A DNA stretch of 10,238 nt from CAZUZD01 sp964624465 (GCA_964624465.1 CAZUZD010000228.1:1-10238); one strand, 5' to 3'; numbered from the stretch's first letter, positions 1 through 6,473 are shown. A program made the numbers and translations. The notes: generated by a model from the sequence alone, not told the origin.

Positions 1-690
1 GGCCATGGGGTCGAACACGAGGTCGCCGGGCCGGGACCAGGACAGGATGTGGTCCGTCGCCATGGCTTCCGGCATCAGGGCCGGGTGGGCGAAGGCGTAT
101 TCGTCCTTGGTCGTCAGCCCCGAGCCGGCCGCATAACGCCAGATCGCCCTGCGATGGCCGAAATCGGAGACGGGGCGTCCCTTCCCCGCCGGCGTGAGCC
201 GACCGTCCACCTCCCGTCGGTGGAAGTCCTGGACCTTCCCGGCGTGCGTGTTGGGCTTGTCCCGGAGGAGGTTGATGGTCCGGGGCTTCCCCTTCGAGAG
301 GATGAACGCATACTCCGGCGAGTCGCCGTAGCGGACCTTGCCGGGCCATCGTGATCCGGCCCTGTCCATGATCATCGTGTGGTGGATGCGGAAGCCGATC
401 TCCCGGAAGTAGAGCTTCTGGCGTGCGCTGGTCCCCGTCTCGCTGCCCCCCTCGATGGCGTCGGCGACGACCCAGACCACGACCCCGCCCGGCATCGTGA
501 CCCGCCAAAGTTCGTCGGCGATCCCCCGGAAGACGCCCGGCTCCCACCGGTGGCCCCCGAACGACCGGAGGTCGTCGTAAGGTGGGCTGGTGACCGTCAG
601 CGGGATGCAGCCATCCGGGAGGGACTGCATCCCCCGGATACCATCGCAGCGGAAGATCCGGTCGATGAGGTTCTGGTCGATCTTGTTCAC
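1..690 (-). CDS. DNA methyltransferase (beta-class, TSPPY), C-terminus cut off by window edge
   Basis: Transfers a methyl group from S-adenosylmethionine to DNA, to either N4 of cytosine or N6 of adenine. The visible 230 residues hold the catalytic TSPPY motif at residues 34-38 and the conserved PGGVVVWVVAD strand around 67-77. They end at FDPMA, the start of the SAM-binding FxGxG-type motif, just as the window ends. Catalytic motif first and SAM motif last is the beta-class order. The start is a GTG at 690; a GGAGAG ribosome binding site lies six bases upstream, and no in-frame ATG, GTG or TTG was seen in the short stretch read upstream. It is the last of three tandem paralogues on this strand and aligns with the gene at 782-1624 along its whole visible length. 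The motif alone does not separate m4C from m6A, and no recognition sequence can be read. The family call is firm. Confidence 0.88.
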   Translation of the reverse strand, partial: MNKIDQNLIDRIFRCDGIRGMQSLPDGCIPLTVTSPPYDDLRSFGGHRWEPGVFRGIADELWRVTMPGGVVVWVVADAIEGGSETGTSARQKLYFREIGFRIHHTMIMDRAGSRWPGKVRYGDSPEYAFILSKGKPRTINLLRDKPNTHAGKVQDFHRREVDGRLTPAGKGRPVSDFGHRRAIWRYAAGSGLTTKDEYAFAHPALMPEAMATDHILSWSRPGDLVFDPMA

Positions 691-730
691 GTTGGTCTCT
701 CCACGATTGATAGTGACGGAGTTTCCACGC

Positions 731-754
731 CCCTCGTGAGACCGCCCCAGAGGG
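731..754. repeat. Imperfect intergenic hairpin upstream of first TSPPY methyltransferase
   Basis: CCCTC (731-735) pairs with GAGGG (750-754) across a 14-base loop in the 91-base gap between two methyltransferase genes. It resembles the much better hairpin at 1663-1687, which occupies the equivalent gap upstream of the neighbouring paralogue, so it may be a decayed copy carried along by the tandem duplication. There is no T tract, so a simple intrinsic terminator is unlikely. Confidence 0.35.
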
Positions 755-781
755 ATTCATGCTGACGAGGTGGTGACCGGC

Positions 782-1624
782 TCAGGCCCCGACGAGCCAG
801 GCGTCGAGCCGCCTGCGATACTCGGCGTGGGCGTCCCGCATCCGCCTCACGGCGAGCCGGTAGTAGGGCTCGTGGACCTCGAACCCGAGGTAGCGGCGGT
901 GGGTGAGCAGGGCCATCTTGCTCGTGGTCCCGCTGCCCAGGAACGGGTCAAGGACCAGATCACCGGGCCGGGACCAGGAGACGATCAGGTCACGGGCCAT
1001 GTCCTCGGGCATCGGGGCCGGGTGGACGCCAAGGACGTAGCGGTCGGGGGTAGTGCCGCCGTAGCCGGCCAGGTACTCCCAAACCGGCCCCTTGAGGCCC
1101 ATCGCTGCGACGGGCTTGGCTCGGGATGGCTTTCGTGGCCGCCCATCGCTCATCCTCGCCCGGAATTGGCGTAGGAGGCCGGCGTGCTTGTTGGGCTTGT
1201 CCCTGATCAGGTGGACGGACCGGGGGCGTCCCTTGGAGAACACGAAGCCAAACTCGACCTTGCCGTAGCGGTTGCCGCCCGCATACCGCCCGCCCGAGCG
1301 GGTCATGATGAGGATGTCGTGGATGCGGAATCCGGCCCGCTGGAAGTAGAGAGCCTGCCGCAAGCTGGTCCCCGAATAGCCGCCGTCGATCTCGTCGGCG
1401 ACGACCCAGGCGACGACACCGCCCGGCACGGTGACCCGCCACAGCTCTCGTGCGACCCGCCGGAAGACCTCGGGGCCGAAGTGATGACCACCGTAGCCTC
1501 GTAGGCCGTCGTAAGGCGGGCTGGTCACGGTCAGGGGGACGCAGGCGTCCGGCAGCCCCCGCAGACCCTCGGCGCACTCACAGCAGAGGATCTCGTCTAT
1601 GGGGTTCGTGTCCCTCTTGGTCAT
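782..1624 (-). CDS. DNA methyltransferase (beta-class, TSPPY), complete
   Basis: SAM-dependent DNA methyltransferase acting on an exocyclic amino group (N4-cytosine or N6-adenine). The 280-residue protein carries TSPPY at residues 34-38, PGGVVAWVVAD near 67-77, and the SAM-binding motif DPFLGSGTT at 226-234. The tail ends in the usual helix containing YRLAVRRM. The region between the motifs, about 80-215, is the likely target-recognition part. I chose the ATG at 1624 because GTGAGG sits seven bases upstream. An in-frame GTG 33 bases earlier (1657) is possible but has a poorer ribosome binding site. All key motifs are intact, so it should be active. It sits between a truncated paralogue and a second full-type paralogue on the same strand. 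No endonuclease is adjacent, so it appears orphan within this window. Confidence 0.92.
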   Translation of the reverse strand: MTKRDTNPIDEILCCECAEGLRGLPDACVPLTVTSPPYDGLRGYGGHHFGPEVFRRVARELWRVTVPGGVVAWVVADEIDGGYSGTSLRQALYFQRAGFRIHDILIMTRSGGRYAGGNRYGKVEFGFVFSKGRPRSVHLIRDKPNKHAGLLRQFRARMSDGRPRKPSRAKPVAAMGLKGPVWEYLAGYGGTTPDRYVLGVHPAPMPEDMARDLIVSWSRPGDLVLDPFLGSGTTSKMALLTHRRYLGFEVHEPYYRLAVRRMRDAHAEYRRRLDAWLVGA

Positions 1625-1662
1625 GGGTAGCCTCACTTTCTCTGATGACGCACTCACCCCGC

Positions 1663-1687
1663 CCCCTCGGAGACCATCTCCGAGGGG
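1663..1687. repeat. Perfect 11-bp inverted repeat between methyltransferase paralogues
   Basis: CCCCTCGGAGA (1663-1673) and its exact complement TCTCCGAGGGG (1677-1687) flank a three-base loop. The hairpin lies between the stop of the truncated methyltransferase (1714) and the start of the complete one (1624). No run of T follows on either strand. Possible roles are RNA processing, attenuation or protein binding; the sequence does not decide. A weaker version is found at 731-754 in the next gap. Confidence 0.6.
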
Positions 1688-1713
1688 CTCTCCTGCGACG
1701 GGGCGGTTGGTGT

Positions 1714-2019
1714 TCAGGCCCTCATGGCACGAGCGACGACCCAGGCGACGACACCGCCGAGGGTGGCGAGCCGCCCGAGTATTCGGGCGATCCGACCCAA
1801 GGTCACCCGGACGAACCTATGCTCGCCGCACTCACGGATGTCGCCGTAAGGTGGGCTGGTGACAGTCAGGGAGATGCAGCCGTCCGGCAGCGACCGGAGG
1901 CTGTCGAAGTCATCGATGCACGTAGTCTCTTTGATGATCCATCCGTCCTCGAAGACGACCTCGCCGGAGAAGTCCTCCGGCCTGATGTCAGCGACTTCCG
2001 AATCAACGATCTTGCTCAT
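1714..2019 (-). pseudogene. Truncated TSPPY DNA methyltransferase remnant
   Basis: This 101-residue frame holds only the N-terminal half of the beta-class methyltransferase fold. It has an SLPDGCISLTVTSPPY stretch (TSPPY at residues 54-58), then a segment that aligns without gaps to its neighbours up to GGVVAWVVA, then a stop. The SAM-binding DPxxGSGTT motif and the recognition region are absent, and only 89 bases separate its stop from the next gene. Around the last codons the DNA reads GCCATGAGGG where the paralogue at 1-690 reads GCCATCGAGGG, so a one-base deletion could have produced the early stop, combined with loss of the rest. An 18-base stretch over the TSPPY codons (1846-1863) is identical to 577-594. 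The ATG at 2019 lacks a good ribosome binding site. It cannot be a working methyltransferase alone. Expression as a short protein is not excluded. Confidence 0.75.
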
Positions 2020-2060
2020 ATTGATCACATCCGGATTGGGTGACGAGGATTCCGACCGAG

Positions 2061-2081
2061 GGCCTCGACACAAACGAGGCC
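2061..2081. repeat. Perfect 7-bp inverted repeat
   Basis: GGCCTCG (2061-2067) pairs with CGAGGCC (2075-2081) around a seven-base A-rich loop. It is one of three inverted repeats crowded into 2061-2168, the gap between the DUF3102-like gene and the methyltransferase remnant. Function unknown. Confidence 0.5.
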
Positions 2082-2098
2082 ATCGGCCCCTCTGGATA

Positions 2099-2113
2099 CT
2101 ACGTCTGTCGTAG
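2099..2113. repeat. Small 5-bp inverted repeat
   Basis: CTACG (2099-2103) pairs with CGTAG (2109-2113) around a five-base loop, midway between two stronger hairpins. Alone it would be unremarkable. It is listed because of the clustering. Confidence 0.3.
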
Positions 2114-2135
2114 ATCGAGTGGCACGAAGAGCGGG

Positions 2136-2168
2136 CCGCCCCCGGCTGCGGGATGTCGCCGGGGGCGG
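2136..2168 (-). terminator. GC-rich hairpin after the DUF3102-like gene, candidate terminator
   Basis: CCGCCCCCGGC (2136-2146) is perfectly complementary to GCCGGGGGCGG (2158-2168), giving an 11-bp stem with an 11-base loop. It begins 22 bases after the stop of the gene ending at 2191, where a terminator is expected. There is no T tract, so it may be a weak or protein-assisted terminator, or a stabilising 3' structure. Confidence 0.5.
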
Positions 2169-2190
2169 GGCCGCTCGGTGAGCCGGCGTG

Positions 2191-2982
2191 TCAGGCGGCC
2201 ACGGCCTCGGGGGTGGCATCGCCCCGCAGTCGCCGGAGCGTGGCGATGGCCCGCTCGATCAGGGCGTGGGCCTCGTCGCCCAGGTCGCCGCCCCGGCAGT
2301 CCTGCTCCAGGATCTCCAGCCGCCGGGCGATGATGAGGAGGATCTCGGTGGACGGGGCGGCCTGGGGCTCCTCAGCCTCGATGGCGTGACCAGTCTCCGG
2401 CACATCCTCGGTGGTGGTCGTGCCGCCCACCTCGTCGTCACGCACGGGGATCAGCCGGAGGTCGAGCGACTCGGGCGGAGTGGCTTCCTGGGAGGGGACC
2501 GTGACGCCCGCCACGGGGGTCTTGCTGACCTCGACCGGGGCCTGCTGCGGCTGAACCTTCTTCGGCTTGGTGATCCCGTACTTCTTGAGGGCCTGGGTGC
2601 GGGTCAGCCCGGCAACCGCCTCCTCGCCCTCCGCCTCCTCATAGAGGCGGATCGCCTGCCAGGCGGAAGTGACGGGGATGCCGTGGGCCTTCTGCCACTT
2701 GGTCCAGGCCCGCCTGCCCTTGCCCTTGAGCTTCTTCCGGGCGCACCAGAGCGTCCGACCGGCCTGGTAGAAGGTGGCCGTGGAGCGGCGGGAGAGCCCG
2801 ATCGCCTCGGCCTGGAGCTGCCGACCCTCGCTGATCTCCCGAGCGGCGATGGCCCCCAGCTCCTCCAGGCTCAGGCCCTCCAGGGCCGACAGCCCGGCGT
2901 CTTCACGATCCCGGATGATGTTCTCGTCGCCCGCCCCTAGACCACCGACACCGCCGCCGCAAAGTTCGTTTGCCTTGCCCAT
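2191..2982 (-). CDS. DUF3102-like protein, function unknown
   Basis: Unassigned 263-residue protein. Residues about 66-115 (from FYQAGRTLWCARKKLKG through WTKWQKAHGIPVTSAWQAIRLYEE) resemble the DUF3102 pattern: a helix with a G-R-x-L core, a charged linker, a W-xx-W segment, then a helix-turn-helix-like piece. I associate that family with phages and integrative elements. A short basic KKYGITKPKK segment follows near 140, then a proline-rich low-complexity linker (about 150-215) and a C-terminal helical region with many Leu, Ile and Arg. No enzyme motif or signal peptide is visible. The ATG at 2982 is well supported by GGAGG eight bases upstream. It lies between the D12 methyltransferase and the TSPPY cluster on the same strand, so it is probably cargo or a maintenance gene of the element. 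DNA binding is a guess from the helix pattern. The family assignment is moderate and from memory only. Confidence 0.7.
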   Translation of the reverse strand: MGKANELCGGGVGGLGAGDENIIRDREDAGLSALEGLSLEELGAIAAREISEGRQLQAEAIGLSRRSTATFYQAGRTLWCARKKLKGKGRRAWTKWQKAHGIPVTSAWQAIRLYEEAEGEEAVAGLTRTQALKKYGITKPKKVQPQQAPVEVSKTPVAGVTVPSQEATPPESLDLRLIPVRDDEVGGTTTTEDVPETGHAIEAEEPQAAPSTEILLIIARRLEILEQDCRGGDLGDEAHALIERAIATLRRLRGDATPEAVAA

Positions 2983-3078
2983 GGATCTAACCTCCGATGG
3001 TTGCGAGACTTGTGGGAAGCTTTTTGTGTCTTCCTCACGCTCTGACCGGCGGTGTCAGTCCTTGGGCTTTAATGGTCT

Positions 3079-4692
3079 TTAACGCCTCCATCTCTTGTCT
3101 ATCTTCCGCAGACGGTCCATCTTGTCCGCCTCGTCGGGATCACCCGTTTCTTGGTCAATTCCCGTTCCCCAATCCTGAAGATCCAGGTGGAGCGGTCGTT
3201 CATCCCGTTCTTCGCCGAATGAAAAGGATCGGGGCAGGCCGTCCTGGTCATCCTCGGGTTGCCTGGCACGAGCAACAGATTGCGTTGCTCCAGCATTGAA
3301 GTGCGGACGATCGTGGGGTTGACGGTGGAGATCGGCGAAATTCTTTGCGATGGCGGCCTCTGCTTCCTCGGGTGTCAGACCCGTGAGCTGGCTATACCTC
3401 GCCAACCAGAGGGCGTGTCCGGCGTGGGTTAATTGCTGCCACGTCACCTCTCCGCCGATGAGGGCGGCGAGGACCACGAGGTCGTCGATCGAGACCTGGG
3501 CTTCCCTGGCTTGCGGGAAGCCCGCAAGCCGGACCGTCAAGAAAATCAGCGCCGTCTGGGCCAGGCCCGCCTGACGGGCACAGATCTTCGCCTCCGCCTG
3601 GGCCGTCGCCTCGACCTTCGCTCTCCGAAGGTTGTGTCGGACGACCCTCACGAGGTTGGCATCGACCTCGATGCCCCGCCCTGCAAGGCGGCGGACGACC
3701 TCCGGCCCATTCAGCTGCGGCTCGGCCTCCAGAAGCGCCCGGATCTCGGCGGACTTGTTGACGACTTCGATCTGGGGCGGTGTCTGCGGGGGGTCGTCGG
3801 TCGTGACCGGACTCGGCCCGGCCCTGCGACCGGGCGATCGCCGCCTGATATAGAGGCTGTCGGAGACCGGCGGGGCCGCATTGCCGTTGAGTCGTTCGTA
3901 GGGGCTGAGGCCGTTGTCGAGCAGGAGGTGTTCATCGTAGAGGTCGCCCGGCACATCGACCGTGCGGTCTTCGTCGCCGAGGAAGCCGTTGAGCGACAGC
4001 AGGTAGCCCCCACGCTGGCCCCGGAGCCAGCCGAAGAACTCGGGGAAGTCGATCATGCCCGAGTAATACTGGCCGTCCTCGTTGAGGTACGGCGGGTCGA
4101 GGTAGAGCAGGTCACCCTCGGCCGTGGCGACCTGCCGGTAGTCCCGAACCGAGAACCGAACATCCCTCTCCCGTAGCCGCCGTCCCCAGTCCCCGATGAG
4201 CGCCTCTACCGTCTTCGGGTCCATCCCCGGTCGATCTCCGTGGAAGGCGGAGTTGAACTCGCCGTCCCGGTTGAAGCGGACCAGGCCATTGCGGCAGGTC
4301 CGCAGCAGGAAGAAGAAGAGGTAGGGGTCATTGGCGGTATTGAACTCGTGGCGGACCTCACGGAAGTAATGCTTGCCCCCCGCCCGCAACGAGCCCCACA
4401 TATCGGCGTACCTGCGGACGAGGCCCTCCGGGTCGTCCCGGACGACCTGCCAGAGTTCGACCAGAGGTACGCACGTGTCACCGCACTCGATGCGATCGAC
4501 GAGGATGTCGCCGGCAAGCAGCTCATAGAGGACCGAGCCGCCGCCGAGGAACGGCTCGTGGTACGTGGCGATCTTCCGGGGGAAGTGCTCGACGATCCGG
4601 CGGGCCTGCCGTCGCTTGCCGCCGGTCCACTTGATCAGGACGTGCTGGAGGTTGGGCTTGGCGTCCGCCCCTTGACCGTCCTTTATCCCCAT
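3079..4692 (-). CDS. D12-class (Dam-like) DNA adenine methyltransferase with C-terminal HTH-like extension
   Basis: Methylates N6 of adenine in double-stranded DNA using SAM. Motifs appear in the alpha-class order of the Dam/D12 family: KWTGGK at residues 21-26, the SAM-binding EPFLGGGSV at 46-54, RTCRNGLVRFNRDGEFNSAF near 131-150, and the catalytic DPPY at 199-202. The catalytic domain ends near residue 285. Family members are normally about 260-300 residues; this one has 537. Its extra half begins with a proline-rich linker. Residues 312-359 follow, with NKSAEIRALLEAEP then GPEVVRRLAGRGIEV, resembling a winged or helix-turn-helix segment common in planctomycete proteins. Further helices and a charged, low-complexity tail complete the protein. 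I chose the ATG at 4692, eight bases after GGAG and just before KWTGGK. A 56-residue upstream extension overlapping the integrase gene looks non-coding. The fusion could give the enzyme extra DNA specificity; that part is inference. Confidence 0.88.
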   Translation of the reverse strand: MGIKDGQGADAKPNLQHVLIKWTGGKRRQARRIVEHFPRKIATYHEPFLGGGSVLYELLAGDILVDRIECGDTCVPLVELWQVVRDDPEGLVRRYADMWGSLRAGGKHYFREVRHEFNTANDPYLFFFLLRTCRNGLVRFNRDGEFNSAFHGDRPGMDPKTVEALIGDWGRRLRERDVRFSVRDYRQVATAEGDLLYLDPPYLNEDGQYYSGMIDFPEFFGWLRGQRGGYLLSLNGFLGDEDRTVDVPGDLYDEHLLLDNGLSPYERLNGNAAPPVSDSLYIRRRSPGRRAGPSPVTTDDPPQTPPQIEVVNKSAEIRALLEAEPQLNGPEVVRRLAGRGIEVDANLVRVVRHNLRRAKVEATAQAEAKICARQAGLAQTALIFLTVRLAGFPQAREAQVSIDDLVVLAALIGGEVTWQQLTHAGHALWLARYSQLTGLTPEEAEAAIAKNFADLHRQPHDRPHFNAGATQSVARARQPEDDQDGLPRSFSFGEERDERPLHLDLQDWGTGIDQETGDPDEADKMDRLRKIDKRWRR

Positions 4693-4832
4693 GCGAGTCG
4701 CTCCGGGAGTGGCCTGCGAATCCGACCGCCGGGGCGGACGAAAGCCAATCGACCCTCGGGAAAGTAGCAGCGCAGGCAGTCGAACACTTCTCTCACAGGA
4801 TACTGCCCGTCGCCTTGACCCGTTGGACGGTC

Positions 4833-6290
4833 CTACGGGATGATCTCCGATCGCAGCCATTCCAACGCCTCGAAGAAGAGATCCTCGGACGGCGTGACGT
4901 AGTGCTTCTCGCCCAGGGATTTGGGGGCGTGGGCCAGGAAGAAGGAGTAGAACCGGCCGTATTCCTTATGCTTCTCCAAAATGTCGGCGGAGGTCTTCCT
5001 GAAGACCTTGAGCGGCTTGTCGATCCCGACCCGCTCCCGCAGGTTGCGGTACGCCTGGCCGATCAGGTCGTATCGGTCGAGGTCGCCCCCCGATGCTTTG
5101 TACTGGACGAGCGGGTTGCCGTCCTCGGAGGTCAGGACACGCTCCCCGTCGGGAGAGCCGAACCGGCCCAGCAATTCGAGCGTCTCGGGCCAGAGCTTGT
5201 AGGCGACCACGAGGCCGCCCCGCCGCCGCTTGCTCCGGCGGCGGGTGATGACGCCCCGCTCCCAATCGATCTCCTCCCGCCGCAGGTCCGATATGTCGGA
5301 CTGATACATGCCGCAGTTGAGCATCAGGAGCAGGAAGAGCTTCGTCCTCGGCGAGTACCCGTCGCAGGCGGCGAGCAGCGTGTGGATCTCGGCCTTCGTG
5401 AAGCGGGGGATGACCTTGGGGGTGTCGTCGAAGGTGAAGTCCCGTGACCGGATGTTCCCCGGCAGTGGGATCACGTCCAACTCCGCCACCCGGCTGATGA
5501 AGTTCCTGGCGGCCCCGAAAAGCGAGCGAGCATACGCCGCCGAGAACCGGCCCGCCCCGACCTGAGCGCACAACCACCCGTAGTAATCCCGCAATTTCGG
5601 GGCGTTGATCTCGCCGATGTCCGTTCCCGGCCTGATCCAGTCCCGGAAGACGGCGACGTTGCGCTCGTAGGCGTCCACCCGCCCCGCCGAGATCTTTCCG
5701 GCGACATGACGGGACCGCTGGAGCCGCACCCACGCCTCCACCTGGCCGCCCACCGTACGCTCCGGCGGGGCCGGCTCCGGCCCGATCTCCTTCTCCAATC
5801 GGCGGAGTCGATGCTCCCGGAACTCCGGGGCCATCTCGCCCGAGTAGCCGCCGCTCAGCACCCGGTTGATGATATGGGTCGGGATGCCATCGCCCGCCTC
5901 CAACCGGGCGAGGCCCGCTGCGTGCGACGGGGTGGGGGCGGCCCCCGGCGGCGGCTCCACCCCATCCACGCTCGCCCGGTCGAGGATGTCCAGCACCTTG
6001 CGGGCGGCCTCGCCCTGCTGGGTCAGCCTGCGGAGGTCGCCGATCGAGTACCGTACGGTGATGTCCCGGATCGTGGCTGAGGCCGGGTCGAGGGGCGGGG
6101 CCGACGGCCGGGGCTCGGCCTCGATCTCCGCTTCTTTATCCTCCCACCAGGCATTCGCCGCCTGGTAGCTCGCCTCCTTGGTGGGCTCGACGCCCAACTG
6201 GCGGCACGAGACCGAATAGTTCTTCCCCCGGTGCCACTTCATCCACCCCCTGCGGGCGGGCACCCAGGTCATCGAGTATGTGCGTGGCAC
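4833..6290 (-). CDS. Tyrosine recombinase / phage-type integrase
   Basis: Site-specific recombinase that probably inserts and excises the element at the tRNA-Ser site next to it. In the 485-residue protein, an N-terminal segment (about 7-50, GWMKWHRGKNYSVSCRQLG) resembles arm-binding domains of planctomycete integrases. A core-binding SAM-like domain lies at about 180-270 and the catalytic domain at about 295-480. Visible catalytic parts are KVFR near 428-431 (the HxxR box with Lys for His), His at 454 in FFLAHAPKS, and the nucleophile Tyr at 464 in KHYV. At the first catalytic arginine position (LNCGMYQSDI) the aligned residue is Tyr 329, so the usual Arg is missing. I chose the GTG at 6290, five bases after GGGAGG. 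A GTG at 6296 overlaps that site and is less likely. It is the first element gene inside the boundary and reads away from it. Confidence 0.88.
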   Translation of the reverse strand: MPRTYSMTWVPARRGWMKWHRGKNYSVSCRQLGVEPTKEASYQAANAWWEDKEAEIEAEPRPSAPPLDPASATIRDITVRYSIGDLRRLTQQGEAARKVLDILDRASVDGVEPPPGAAPTPSHAAGLARLEAGDGIPTHIINRVLSGGYSGEMAPEFREHRLRRLEKEIGPEPAPPERTVGGQVEAWVRLQRSRHVAGKISAGRVDAYERNVAVFRDWIRPGTDIGEINAPKLRDYYGWLCAQVGAGRFSAAYARSLFGAARNFISRVAELDVIPLPGNIRSRDFTFDDTPKVIPRFTKAEIHTLLAACDGYSPRTKLFLLLMLNCGMYQSDISDLRREEIDWERGVITRRRSKRRRGGLVVAYKLWPETLELLGRFGSPDGERVLTSEDGNPLVQYKASGGDLDRYDLIGQAYRNLRERVGIDKPLKVFRKTSADILEKHKEYGRFYSFFLAHAPKSLGEKHYVTPSEDLFFEALEWLRSEIIP

Positions 6291-6318
6291 GGTCACCTCC
6301 CGTCATGCGACGGAAGTG

Positions 6319-6348
6319 ACTGTATGGGAGTGCAGAAGGTTTTGTAAA
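6319..6348 (-). promoter_or_regulatory. Candidate sigma70-type promoter of the integrase gene
   Basis: Reading the minus strand, TTTACA (6348-6343) matches the -35 consensus in five of six positions. TACAGT (6324-6319) matches the -10 in four of six, with an 18-base spacer. A start about seven bases downstream would leave a leader of roughly 20 bases containing the GGGAGG site. The -35 lies inside one of the repeated TTTGTAAAGG boxes, so binding of the integrase or a regulator there could control its own promoter. This is prediction only. Confidence 0.35.
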
Positions 6349-6397
6349 GGGATTTGTAAAGGAAACGGGAGGAGGAAGGGGCGGGAGCTTTACAAAA
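6340..6397. repeat. TTTGTAAAGG boxes: two direct copies and one inverted copy
   Basis: TTTGTAAAGG occurs at 6341-6350 and 6353-6362 with a 12-base period. The wider TTTTGTAAAG (6340-6349) has a perfect inverted partner, CTTTACAAAA, at 6388-6397. The bases between (6361-6387) form an almost pure purine tract with only two C. A looser relative, CCGTAAAATTTGT, follows at 6410-6422. This A+T-rich patch lies in very GC-rich DNA between the integrase start and the tRNA fragment. It looks like a set of integrase arm-type sites or an operator. Confidence 0.6.
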
Positions 6398-6428
6398 CGG
6401 CTAGAAAACCCGTAAAATTTGTTATCAA

Positions 6429-6473
6429 GCGGCATTTCCAGTGCCGCACAATCGGCCGCTCTGTCACCTCTCC
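6429..6473 (-). tRNA. 5' half of tRNA-Ser(GGA), probable attachment-site junction
   Basis: On the minus strand, GGAGAGG (6473-6467) forms the 5' acceptor strand and is followed by TG. A D-arm has stem ACA (6464-6462) with TGT (6450-6448) and loop GAGCGGCCGAT. After one G comes a perfect anticodon arm: stem CGGCA (6446-6442) with TGCCG (6434-6430), loop CTGGAAA, anticodon GGA. After C 6429 the sequence becomes A+T-rich. It shows no long variable arm, no T-arm resembling GGTTCGAATCC, and no CCTCTCC to close the acceptor. The gene is therefore broken after the anticodon arm. Because an integrase starts 140 bases beyond the break, I read this as the chromosome-element junction, with crossover in or near the anticodon arm. 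The fragment itself cannot be a working tRNA. Confidence 0.82.

Noticed and set aside
1..1504. Plus-strand frames (about 100-134 codons) opposite the TSPPY methyltransferases
   Set aside because: They recur because the paralogues opposite them recur. The minus-strand frames carry the catalytic motifs.
2188..2940. 250-codon plus-strand frame opposite the DUF3102-like gene
   Set aside because: Its Gly/Leu/Asp-rich product looks like a reverse-frame shadow, and the minus-strand gene has an ideal ribosome binding site.
3433..4767. Plus-strand frames of 247 and 175 codons opposite the D12 methyltransferase
   Set aside because: They are complementary to firmly identified methyltransferase motifs and have no recognisable content.
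4693..4860. N-terminal extension of the D12 methyltransferase overlapping the integrase gene
   Set aside because: The added 56 residues are Arg/Ser-rich and unlike the family. The ATG at 4692 has a ribosome binding site and lies right before the first conserved motif.
6340..6362. The two direct boxes as the start of a CRISPR array or iteron origin
   Set aside because: Only two direct copies with a 12-base period and no spacers of CRISPR length; no replication gene is adjacent.
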